This document shows, one piece after another, positions 7,283 through 13,619 of a stretch of DNA of 21,569 bases (positions are counted from its first letter, which is position 1; every line of letters begins with the position of its first letter). A program made the translations under genes and the position numbers. The notes below the pieces were generated by a model that worked only from the letters and a program-made list of their open reading frames with translations, was not told where the DNA came from and did not search any database. Source of the DNA: JBAYHN01 sp041666125 (GTDB lineage: Bacteria; Patescibacteriota; Gracilibacteria; UBA1369; UM-FILTER-53-11); the NCBI GenBank assembly GCA_041666125.1, contig JBAYHN010000018.1:1-21569 (forward strand), read 5' to 3'.

Positions 7283-7965
7283 TCTTTCTCCATTATATCA
7301 GGCTTTTCGGCCTGTCCCAGTACAACTGTAAATTCTCCGCGCGGAGTGCCTTTGTCGAAGTGTTTTATGGCTTCGCTAAGCGGTCCTCTAAATATTTCCT
7401 CAAACATTTTTGTCATTTCGCGGCACACGGCAACTGGACGCTCTCCATTTTGTTCATAAATTTCTTTTAAAGTTCTCTGTATTCTGTGGGGAGATTCATA
7501 AAAAACAATTGTATAGGGCATGTCTTTCATTGACGCTATTAGCGTTTTTCTGCCCTTTTTTAGAGGCAAAAAACCAAGATATGTGAACTTATTCGCCGGA
7601 AGTCCAGAAGCCACAACTCCGGTAACTGCAGCGCTTGCCCCGGGCAAAACAGTTACTTGGATTTGATTCTCAATTGCATGTTTTATAACGACATAACCGG
7701 GATCCGAAATGCCAGGCATGCCTGCATCCGAAATCAGAGCCAGGTTTTTGCCTTCGCGCAGCAAAGAAATTAGTTTCTCCAGCTGAAAATCATTGCTGTG
7801 ACTATGAAAAGACATCATAGGGGTCGAAATTTCATATTTTTTTAGCAACATGCCGGAATGCCTCGTATCTTCGGCTACAACAAAATCCACCTCCTTCAAA
7901 ATGCGAAGAGCCCTAAGAGTTATATCTTCCATATTTCCTATTGGAGTTGGAACAATATAAAGCAT
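7279..7965 (-). CDS. rsmI: 16S rRNA (cytidine1402-2'-O)-methyltransferase
   Basis: RsmI methylates the ribose of C1402 in the 16S rRNA decoding centre using S-adenosylmethionine. The 228-residue protein begins MLYIVPTPIGNMEDITLRAL, the typical N-terminus, followed by VAEDTRHSGMLLKKY and SFHSHSN. The SAM-binding core ALISDAGMPGISDPGYVVI is clear, and LPGASAAVTGVVASGLPANKFTYLGFLP and FYESPHR complete the family pattern. E. coli RsmI has a further C-terminal region that is short or absent here. The gene starts 2 bases after the small membrane-protein gene and overlaps the pseudopilin gene by 4 bases (ATGA), so it is in the middle of a tightly packed minus-strand operon with tsaB. Confidence 0.97.
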   Translation of the reverse strand: MLYIVPTPIGNMEDITLRALRILKEVDFVVAEDTRHSGMLLKKYEISTPMMSFHSHSNDFQLEKLISLLREGKNLALISDAGMPGISDPGYVVIKHAIENQIQVTVLPGASAAVTGVVASGLPANKFTYLGFLPLKKGRKTLIASMKDMPYTIVFYESPHRIQRTLKEIYEQNGERPVAVCREMTKMFEEIFRGPLSEAIKHFDKGTPRGEFTVVLGQAEKPDIMEKE

Positions 7966-7967
7966 AA

Positions 7968-8192
7968 TTATTTTTTTTCTTTACGTTGTTTGTTAAACCA
8001 AGCCTGAAACCTGATTTTCCATTCTTTGAGTTTTGCCACCATTCGCTTGCCATGTTCGGGACTTATAATCGGAATTGCAATCATAATAAGGATCCAACCC
8101 TGCAAAAACGGCAGCAGAATGCCGATAATTCCAAGCATCAAAATCGCGACGCCAACTGCTACCCTTAATGTCTTAAATAAATTTTGATACAT
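7968..8192 (-). CDS. Small membrane protein, PGPGW-like
   Basis: A 74-residue protein starting at ATG 8192 (MYQNLFKTLRVAVGVAIL). It has two predicted membrane segments, about residues 10-27 and 29-44, joined by LLPFLQGW, then a basic tail (HGKRMVAKLKEWK ending KQRKEKK). The layout, a hydrophobic hairpin with a GW turn followed by a Lys-rich cytoplasmic tail, resembles small PGPGW-motif membrane proteins, but the motif itself is changed to FLQGW. An upstream frame open to 8303 was not used because it runs through the end of tsaB. The start is one base after the tsaB stop (TAAcATG), so it is co-translated with tsaB. Function unknown. Confidence 0.75.
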   Translation of the reverse strand: MYQNLFKTLRVAVGVAILMLGIIGILLPFLQGWILIMIAIPIISPEHGKRMVAKLKEWKIRFQAWFNKQRKEKK

Positions 8193-8193
8193 G

Positions 8194-8838
8194 TTACTTT
8201 GACTTAGTAATTTGTGGAGGTCGAAGATAAACCGGTGTGGCGATGCAAGTTTTCTTAAATTCTTTCTCGGGGGTCTGAGCAACCGTCTTTCCAAAACCGC
8301 CAAGATTTTTTTCGTATAAAAGCGTCCAGTTCTTTTCTTTAAGCGCTTTTAACTCGCGCAACTCATTCTCTGTCAAATCACAAAAAATTTCCAGAGGATT
8401 TGATTTTTTGCCCTTTTTCATCAGATCGGTGATCTCTTGAATGGTAAAAATGCCTTCCGTTTTACCAAATCCCTTTACCGCCGCAAAAATTCCTCCAGCA
8501 TGCAGCATAATTACACTTTTTTTGTTTTTAAGACGCAACTTGAGCATGGAAAATGTGTCGATTTCAAAGACCTGCGCTTTTACCAAAAGCCCCAGAGTGT
8601 TAGCCACAGTAACGCCAATTCTAACGGAAGAAAAAGGCCCCGGCCCGGTTACTATAATTATTTTTTTAATATCACTAAAATCCTTTTTCGCCTTTTTTAG
8701 GATTTTAGAAATGGCTCCAATTAATTTTTCCGATTCGTCTCGATTGGAAACCCATGCAACTTCGCTCAAAACTTTTTTGCCTAAAATAATGGCAACCGAT
8801 TCATGCGTTCCAGCCGTATTTATAGCCAAAGTTAACAT
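8194..8838 (-). CDS. tsaB: TsaB, tRNA N6-threonylcarbamoyladenosine biosynthesis subunit
   Basis: TsaB is the scaffold partner of TsaD in the complex that makes t6A37 in tRNAs reading ANN codons. The 214-residue protein has the ASKHA-type start MLTLAINTAGTHESVAIIL, and the central block TGPGPFSSVRIGVTVANTLG that matches the GPGSFTGLRIG pattern of the family. It ends with ATPVYLRPPQIT, the usual TsaB tail. Length is normal. It is not TsaD, since the metal-binding HxxxH motif is absent. The next gene starts one base after its stop. Upstream 55 bases separate it from a small basic-protein gene in the same direction, so it may share that gene's strong promoter. TsaD, TsaE and TsaC are not in the window. 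Confidence 0.93.
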   Translation of the reverse strand: MLTLAINTAGTHESVAIILGKKVLSEVAWVSNRDESEKLIGAISKILKKAKKDFSDIKKIIIVTGPGPFSSVRIGVTVANTLGLLVKAQVFEIDTFSMLKLRLKNKKSVIMLHAGGIFAAVKGFGKTEGIFTIQEITDLMKKGKKSNPLEIFCDLTENELRELKALKEKNWTLLYEKNLGGFGKTVAQTPEKEFKKTCIATPVYLRPPQITKSK

Positions 8839-8893
8839 ACGCCCATAGGTTACATGGTACTAGATATCTGGTAAAGGGGGCATCTTCCCCAGA

Positions 8894-9187
8894 TTAGAAC
8901 TTTCTCTTTTTCCTATTCAACTTTACCGCTTTATTCCTTAAAATCTCCTGTTTTGTTCTCTGCAAACTCAAGATCACGTGCTGAAGAGACATAATAAGAT
9001 CATCAATTTGTTCATAACTAAACTTTGTCCCGCGATTAATAAAATGCACAAGTCGGAGGCAAATGCCCTTGAGTGGATTCTCTCTTTTGATCTTTTGCCC
9101 CGGGTTGAAATATTTTTGTTTTTGTTTTTTGCCCGCCACAACTATTGTCTGGCAGGACATTTCAACTGGGATTAGCTTCAAAGTCAT
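8894..9187 (-). CDS. Small basic hypothetical protein
   Basis: I do not recognise this 97-residue protein. It is very basic, with Lys/Arg-rich stretches at both the middle (KKQKQKYFNPGQKIKREN, about 20-37) and the end (NKAVKLNRKKRKF). The part about 58-86 (YEQIDDLIMSLQHVILSLQRTKQEIL) looks like an amphipathic, possibly coiled helix. No signal peptide or membrane helix is visible. It could bind RNA or the ribosome, but that rests only on charge. The reality of the gene is supported by a near-consensus promoter placed 6 bases before its ATG, and by its position at the head of the tsaB-rsmI run. It lies 18 bases after the amidase/SpoIID stop. Confidence 0.72.
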   Translation of the reverse strand: MTLKLIPVEMSCQTIVVAGKKQKQKYFNPGQKIKRENPLKGICLRLVHFINRGTKFSYEQIDDLIMSLQHVILSLQRTKQEILRNKAVKLNRKKRKF

Positions 9188-9193
9188 CCAATA

Positions 9194-9222
9194 ATTATAT
9201 CATTTCTAATCTGTTATTTCAA
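9194..9222 (-). promoter_or_regulatory. Near-consensus promoter, leaderless position, before the small basic protein
   Basis: Minus strand: -35 TTGAAA (9222-9217), 17-bp spacer, -10 TATAAT (9199-9194) with an extended TGA just before it. Only 6 bases (TATTGG) separate the -10 from ATG 9187, so the predicted transcript begins at the A of the start codon. The promoter lies at the 3' end of the amidase/SpoIID gene and would give the tsaB-rsmI-pilin genes their own expression. Confidence 0.7.
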
Positions 9223-11560
9223 CGCCTTTATAGTAGTATTTTATGATTTCTTTGTATGGTTTTCCATCTTTGGCAAGTTCCGTGGCTCCGCAACCAGAAA
9301 GCCCAACTCCGTGCCCTTTTAGAGCCTTTGTGCCACAAAAAGTATCCGGCACACTCTGTAAATATGGCATGTCGCTGCGGTTCCAAGCCTCTTGCGCACT
9401 TCTGGTTCGGCCATCACTTTCATTAAAATAAGGGGTCAAAATAGGCTTGCCCAGGTAAGTTACAATCTGGCCGGTCGTATCTTCCACAGCTTTTACCGTA
9501 TTTGGCGAGCGCAAGGCAAGCCCTGCACCAATATACTTTTGTGTGTGGTCAGGATCATCATCCAAATCATATGGTTTGCCCGGGAATTTCTTGCCGATAT
9601 CTCTGTAATACTGCGCATAACTGCGCGCAAGCACCATTATTGTTCGGATTTTCTCCTGAGGGTCGCCATTCGAAACCTCTGCAATTCCCTTTAAATAATC
9701 TTCCAGCCCAAGCTCATTTATAATTGTAAATTTCCCATCAATATTCTGAATTTCGATTGTGCCTTTAAAAACATTGTCATTTAAAGATTTATTCCACGCC
9801 GGCCTGTTTTCATAATTTACTATTTCCATCATTCCATCGTTCTGCGCTTTAAAACGTGGGATTCCCTTCAAGTCCACCTTTGATGATTTGCCGAATTTTA
9901 TTCTAAAGCCACCATTTGTTAATTTTTTAACTTCCACCGTTTCATTTTTTTCAAAACTGCGAATGAATTTTGTGCCTTCATAAAGTTTCATGCCCTCCGC
10001 GCTTTTTAGTTTTGCAGAAGTCTCTTTAAAGAAGCTTAATGCAACGCGCAGGGGCTTTTCTTTGTTCTCAACTTTTACCGTAAATTTAAGGCCTTTATCT
10101 TGCAGCCAAGCTACGTTTTCCACTACCGGCTGGAAATATTCCGTAAAATTCACACCGCTCTTTGGTGACTTAAAAGAATATATAAACTTTCCGGTTTGGC
10201 CCGGTTTAACCTCTTTTTCGCTCATCTTTGCTATGCGATTTTTGCCTCCAAACAGCTTGCTTGCATGATCTCGCGGGCTAACCGTTCCAAGTTCGATTGC
10301 ATTTTTACCGCTGCGCTTCCACGTAAAGTTGCCGGTATTTTTCAAAACTATCCAGCCTTTTGCAGTTTGCCCCGGTTTTAGCAGCGCAGGCGGATCTTTG
10401 CGAGACACAACTTCGTAAGTAGTCTCCAGTCCATCAATCATTATTGGCACCGGAAATTTTTTATCCGTTCGTATATTCCCATTTATTACAGGCGTCACAT
10501 TTGGCATTCTCATGCCAGAAATAAGAGTTGCCGGAATTTCGCCTTTAAAAACACCAAGCCCGCCCGGTTCAACTTTATTATTTTCCAGTTTGGCCAAAAT
10601 TTTCGGCAACGTTTTATCATTCAGATTTTCTATAAAAGTTTTTTTATTCCAAGTGACTTCACCTTTGTTTTTTACCCTTATTGTAAGATCATTATCTTTG
10701 TCCGGTGGTCCGGAAGTTAAATCGGTTTCGCCAACCGGCGCAAAATCATATTTTACAGGGTTAGCCTTTTCTTTTTTGCTCTGCATGTAATTTAAAAGCG
10801 TACGTATATATGGGAATTTTTGCTGAAAATATGCACCCGGATCGGCTTTTGCAGAATTGTCGCTGTGCCCGTGAATGTTTGAATAAGTTTTTCCGTTATA
10901 TTCGGTTTTACCTAGCGGATCAATGTTATAAGTTTTAGAAAGCTCATTAATAAGGGCAATTGTGGATTTGAGCATCGGAGCCGGCAGTTCACCCTCGGCA
11001 TAATTACCCATTAAAGAAATGCCTACAGAAACCTTATTAACCGGCAATGCATGGCCACCAATTACATATTTGCCGCCTTTTCTGCCTTCATAAATATTTC
11101 CAAACCTGTCGATTAAGAATTGATAGCCAATGTCACCCCAGCCTTTTTCCACCGCATGAGAATGATAAATATTTCTAATATCTTCGAGTGGCTTATCCAG
11201 GTTCCTCATCACAGCAGTATGATGTATCACTATGAATTTTATGTCTTTTGCGTATTGCAAAGGCCAAACGTACTTGCGACCATATTCATCCTTAGTAACT
11301 ACTTTTTCTATTTCCGGATCATCCTGGCCAAAATCCGCTTTTTCGCTTGAATCTTCATCTCCGGGTTTTGTGGTTGCCTGAGGCAAATCTTTTTTAAATG
11401 TGTAATCTTCATTTGCACCCCACTGCTGCCTGGAAATTACTTTTAAACTTCCAAAATTATAAGCGGTTCCGGCCTGTGATTTTGTAGTCGCAGCAAAGCT
11501 GGTTCCAACAAAGGTTATTCCAACAACAATTGATGCCAAAAGTACACTTATTTTTTTCAT
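9206..11560 (-). CDS. Secreted fusion: N-acetylmuramoyl-L-alanine amidase (PGRP/Amidase_2) + Ig-like regions + SpoIID/LytB domain
   Basis: A 784-residue exported protein predicted to cut peptidoglycan in two ways. Residues 1-23 form a signal peptide (MKKISVLLASIVVGITFVGT, ending SFA-A). Residues 42-260 are an Amidase_2/PGRP domain: ISRQQWGA (42-49), FIVIHHTA with H113/H114, GDIGYQFLIDRFGNIYEGR, VSVGISLMGNY, and NIHGHSDN...ADPGAYF with H232 and D240 as likely zinc ligands. Residues about 280-500 hold two beta-rich segments with NBR1-type Ig features (VKNKGEVTW, LKPGQTAKGWIVLKNTGNFTW). Residues about 505-784 are SpoIID/LytB-like: LGLEDYLKGIAEVS with the likely catalytic E628, ARSYAQYY, and GHGVGLSGCGATELA then IIKYYYKGVEI. 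Amidases remove stem peptides and SpoIID cleaves denuded glycan strands, so one chain could do both. The reading frame is intact. Confidence 0.93.
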   Translation of the reverse strand: MKKISVLLASIVVGITFVGTSFAATTKSQAGTAYNFGSLKVISRQQWGANEDYTFKKDLPQATTKPGDEDSSEKADFGQDDPEIEKVVTKDEYGRKYVWPLQYAKDIKFIVIHHTAVMRNLDKPLEDIRNIYHSHAVEKGWGDIGYQFLIDRFGNIYEGRKGGKYVIGGHALPVNKVSVGISLMGNYAEGELPAPMLKSTIALINELSKTYNIDPLGKTEYNGKTYSNIHGHSDNSAKADPGAYFQQKFPYIRTLLNYMQSKKEKANPVKYDFAPVGETDLTSGPPDKDNDLTIRVKNKGEVTWNKKTFIENLNDKTLPKILAKLENNKVEPGGLGVFKGEIPATLISGMRMPNVTPVINGNIRTDKKFPVPIMIDGLETTYEVVSRKDPPALLKPGQTAKGWIVLKNTGNFTWKRSGKNAIELGTVSPRDHASKLFGGKNRIAKMSEKEVKPGQTGKFIYSFKSPKSGVNFTEYFQPVVENVAWLQDKGLKFTVKVENKEKPLRVALSFFKETSAKLKSAEGMKLYEGTKFIRSFEKNETVEVKKLTNGGFRIKFGKSSKVDLKGIPRFKAQNDGMMEIVNYENRPAWNKSLNDNVFKGTIEIQNIDGKFTIINELGLEDYLKGIAEVSNGDPQEKIRTIMVLARSYAQYYRDIGKKFPGKPYDLDDDPDHTQKYIGAGLALRSPNTVKAVEDTTGQIVTYLGKPILTPYFNESDGRTRSAQEAWNRSDMPYLQSVPDTFCGTKALKGHGVGLSGCGATELAKDGKPYKEIIKYYYKGVEITD

Positions 11561-11587
11561 AGCCTATGCATATTACTACTATTTTTG

Positions 11588-11616
11588 TTGCTTTGCGTTT
11601 CTTTGATTGTTAATAT
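11588..11616 (+). promoter_or_regulatory. Promoter of the thioredoxin gene
   Basis: TTGCTT (11588-11593), exact 17-bp spacer, TAATAT (11611-11616), 23 bases before ATG 11640. No Shine-Dalgarno sequence is evident in the short leader. Confidence 0.55.
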
Positions 11617-11639
11617 CTACGCACATAACCCAAGCATAT

Positions 11640-11960
11640 ATGGCTCTTCAATTTACAGACCAAAATTTCAAGACAGAAACAGCAAAAGGTTTCGCAGTAC
11701 TCGACATGTATGCCGACTGGTGCGGCCCATGTCGAATGATGATGCCAATCTTTGAAGAAATCGCCAAATCGATGGAAGGCAAAGTTAAAATGGGTAAACT
11801 AAATGTTGATGAAAGCCCACAAACTCCTGGAACTTTCGGTGTTAGTGGAATTCCTACGATTGTTTTCTTAAAAGACGGACAAGAAGTAGGCAGGGCAGTT
11901 GGTTTTCAATCCAAAGAAGCTTTGATGGGGAAGATCACGGAGCTTTTCGGAGTCAAATAA
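11640..11960 (+). CDS. trxA: Thioredoxin
   Basis: A 106-residue cytoplasmic thioredoxin that reduces protein disulfides. The redox site is the canonical WCGPC within YADWCGPCRMMMPIFEEIA (about residues 25-43), and the cis-Pro loop is GVSGIPTIVFLKDGQEVGRAVGF. I chose ATG 11640 (MALQFTDQNF) because it gives the normal thioredoxin N-terminus. An upstream ATG at 11607 would lie between the -35 and -10 of the visible promoter. The gene is monocistronic, divergent from the amidase/SpoIID gene and convergent with rnhA. No signal peptide is present, so it is not a secreted Tlp/Dsb-type protein. Confidence 0.97.
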   Translation: MALQFTDQNFKTETAKGFAVLDMYADWCGPCRMMMPIFEEIAKSMEGKVKMGKLNVDESPQTPGTFGVSGIPTIVFLKDGQEVGRAVGFQSKEALMGKITELFGVK

Positions 11961-11975
11961 ATCAGAATCCATAAT

Positions 11976-11989
11976 CCGTACTTGTACGG
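11976..11989. other. Small hairpin between convergent trxA and rnhA
   Basis: CCGTA and TACGG form a perfect 5-bp stem around a CTTG tetraloop, 16 bases after the trxA stop. No T-run follows in either direction, so it is not a standard intrinsic terminator. It could stabilise an mRNA 3' end. Confidence 0.3.
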
Positions 11990-12030
11990 CGAATAACCTT
12001 AATAAACCGCACCAGCAAGCCAACTGGAAA

Positions 12031-12528
12031 TTAAATAAGTGACATTTGAAGTGGGTCTTGCGTAGTGGTCTTTTTTGCAATAGAGGTTTTATGCGCAGGA
12101 GTTTTTCCTGTGCGCGCCAATTTTTGCTGTTTCTCGGCTTCTTCCACCGCAATTTTATCCGCTTTCGTATTTTGTGGATGGCCAGCATGCCCACGAATCC
12201 AATTCCAATCAATTTTTTTAAATTGCACGATTAATTTATCTATTTGTTCCCATAGGTCTTTGTTTTTTTTGCGTTTCCATCCCTCTTTCATGCTTTGTAT
12301 TATTAAACTCGAGTCCGAATATATCGCGCACTCGGTTATTTGGGGCATATTTTTTCGCAGGAAATTTAGCCCCGCAATTATTCCGGCCATTTCCATGCGG
12401 TTATTTGTAGTGTCTATTTCTCCGCCCTTTGCGACGTGATTGCCGTCTTTAGTCTCTATTATTGCGCAGAAACCACCAGGGCCTGGATTGCCAAGGGAGC
12501 TTCCGTCGGTAAAGATTTTTGTGTCCAC
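12031..12528 (-). CDS. rnhA: Ribonuclease HI
   Basis: RNase HI degrades the RNA strand of RNA-DNA hybrids. From GTG 12528 the protein has 165 residues and begins MDTKIFTDGSSLGNPGPGG, matching the usual N-terminus. The catalytic set is complete: D8 (TDGS), E46 (NRMEM), D72 (YSDSS), H117 (HAGHPQNTKAD) and D124. The GWKRKKNKDLWEQID stretch is the basic substrate-binding region. A Lys/Thr-rich tail of about 35 residues follows the catalytic core. The frame is also open to a TTG at 12579, which would add 17 residues unlike the family. A perfect extended -10 (TGC-TATAAT) lies 7 bases before the GTG, which favours the shorter form as a leaderless message. The gene is divergent from cdaA. Confidence 0.95.
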   Translation of the reverse strand: MDTKIFTDGSSLGNPGPGGFCAIIETKDGNHVAKGGEIDTTNNRMEMAGIIAGLNFLRKNMPQITECAIYSDSSLIIQSMKEGWKRKKNKDLWEQIDKLIVQFKKIDWNWIRGHAGHPQNTKADKIAVEEAEKQQKLARTGKTPAHKTSIAKKTTTQDPLQMSLI

Positions 12529-12535
12529 GGATTGG

Positions 12536-12544
12536 ATTATAGCA
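12536..12544 (-). promoter_or_regulatory. Extended -10 promoter of rnhA, leaderless GTG
   Basis: TGCTATAAT on the minus strand, a perfect extended -10, with seven bases (CCAATCC) before GTG 12528. No -35 is needed for such a promoter and none is visible. Confidence 0.55.
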
Positions 12545-12617
12545 AATGGCCTCCGGTTCTCCCTAAGGGTATCCTGCAATGAATTGTTCTTCTCGTCAAG
12601 TTATATCAGCTTCGAAA

Positions 12618-12635
12618 TGTTATATAAGTATAACA
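12618..12635. promoter_or_regulatory. Perfect 7-bp inverted repeat between rnhA and cdaA
   Basis: TGTTATA (12618-12624), TAAG, TATAACA (12629-12635). It overlaps the minus-strand -10 TATACT (12632-12627) and could be an operator. It is AT-rich, so a chance origin is possible. Confidence 0.35.
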
Positions 12636-12656
12636 AGAAAGTGTAATTTAGTACAA
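12627..12656 (-). promoter_or_regulatory. Second candidate promoter upstream of rnhA
   Basis: TTGTAC (12656-12651), 18-bp spacer, TATACT (12632-12627). It would serve the longer TTG-start form of rnhA (TTG 12579, preceded by GAGAAG as a weak ribosome site). Confidence 0.35.
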
Positions 12657-12743
12657 TTTATTTTACTTGCCAAGGGTAGAGGATTATGTTTTAAACTGAA
12701 ATTTGCGGGAGTTGCAGTTTAGCAGTAGATTGAACTCGAAAAT

Positions 12744-13616
12744 ATGAACACTATAAGCCAAGGAATCGCACAATTTGTAGGAGGACTTTCGGATGCCACC
12801 AGGACAATTTGGGAAAATCTAAACCTTTCCCAATATTCAACTTTACAGGTGGCGCTGGATATTTTACTTGTCGCAATTCTTTTTTATTGGCTAATTATGC
12901 TTATTCGCGGTTCGCGAGCAATAAATATAATTCTTGGACTTATAGTTTTGGTATTGGTTTTTGCAGTAAGTCGTTGGCTAAATTTAATTGCACTTGGTTG
13001 GTTACTTGATCGTTTGCTCACGGTAATCCTCGTTGCAATCCCAATTATTTTCCAACAGGAACTGCGCCGTGGACTGGAAAAACTTGGCCGCACAAAATTT
13101 TTTATGGCCAAGGAAGCAAAGGAAATGGATTTTGTAAGAAGTGAAATTATAGAAACTTGTTTTTCTTTGGCTAATAGCAAAATTGGTGGGCTTATTGTTT
13201 TTAGCGAAGAAGTTAATTTAAAAGAATATATAGATACCGGAGTTGCAATGTCTTCCAGAATTTCCAAGGAACTTTTGCTTTCGATTTTTTTCCCGCACAG
13301 CCCATTGCACGACGGCGCTGTTATTATTGATCAAAGTAAAATTATGGCTGCAGGATGCGTTTTGCCGCAGTCTTTCAAAGAATATGGCCACAAATTTGGA
13401 ATGAGACACAAGGCCGCTCTTGGCCTTTCCGAAATTACGGATGCACGCATTTTTGTAATTTCCGAGCAGCGTGGAACCGTTTCTTATGTTCACGAAGGAG
13501 AGATTGAAGAAAATATCGAACCGGCGCGAGCACAGAAAATTCTTACGGAAATTCTAGAAATGCCGGCAATTTTTAATAAAAAACACAGGCACGGTGCCCA
13601 TATTCAGCACAAATAA
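12744..13616 (+). CDS. cdaA: Membrane diadenylate cyclase (c-di-AMP synthase)
   Basis: CdaA (DacA) condenses two ATP into cyclic di-AMP, an essential signal for turgor, potassium and cell-wall control in many bacteria. The 290-residue protein has three membrane helices (about 36-54, 59-76 and 80-103), then the DAC domain. The DGA motif is in HSPLHDGAVII (D190-A192). The second motif, normally RHR, reads RHK (221-223) within MRHKAALGLSE. IPIIFQQELRRGLEKLGR (99-116) links membrane and catalytic parts as in CdaA proteins. The C-terminal tail is His/Lys-rich. It is followed 3 bases later by the cdaR gene, the usual partnership; the glmM gene that often completes this operon is not here. The start ATG has no clear Shine-Dalgarno. 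Confidence 0.95.
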   Translation: MNTISQGIAQFVGGLSDATRTIWENLNLSQYSTLQVALDILLVAILFYWLIMLIRGSRAINIILGLIVLVLVFAVSRWLNLIALGWLLDRLLTVILVAIPIIFQQELRRGLEKLGRTKFFMAKEAKEMDFVRSEIIETCFSLANSKIGGLIVFSEEVNLKEYIDTGVAMSSRISKELLLSIFFPHSPLHDGAVIIDQSKIMAAGCVLPQSFKEYGHKFGMRHKAALGLSEITDARIFVISEQRGTVSYVHEGEIEENIEPARAQKILTEILEMPAIFNKKHRHGAHIQHK

Positions 13617-13619
13617 TCT

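Noticed and set aside
8193..8303. N-terminal extension of the small membrane protein to 8303
   Set aside because: It runs through the 3' end of tsaB in another frame. ATG 8192, one base after the tsaB stop, fits an operon start.
8867..8893. Hairpin between tsaB and the small basic gene (TCTGG...CCAGA outer arms, GGGG/CCCC inner arms)
   Set aside because: The stems are 4-5 bp, mutually exclusive with each other in part, and no T-run follows, so I do not call a terminator or attenuator.
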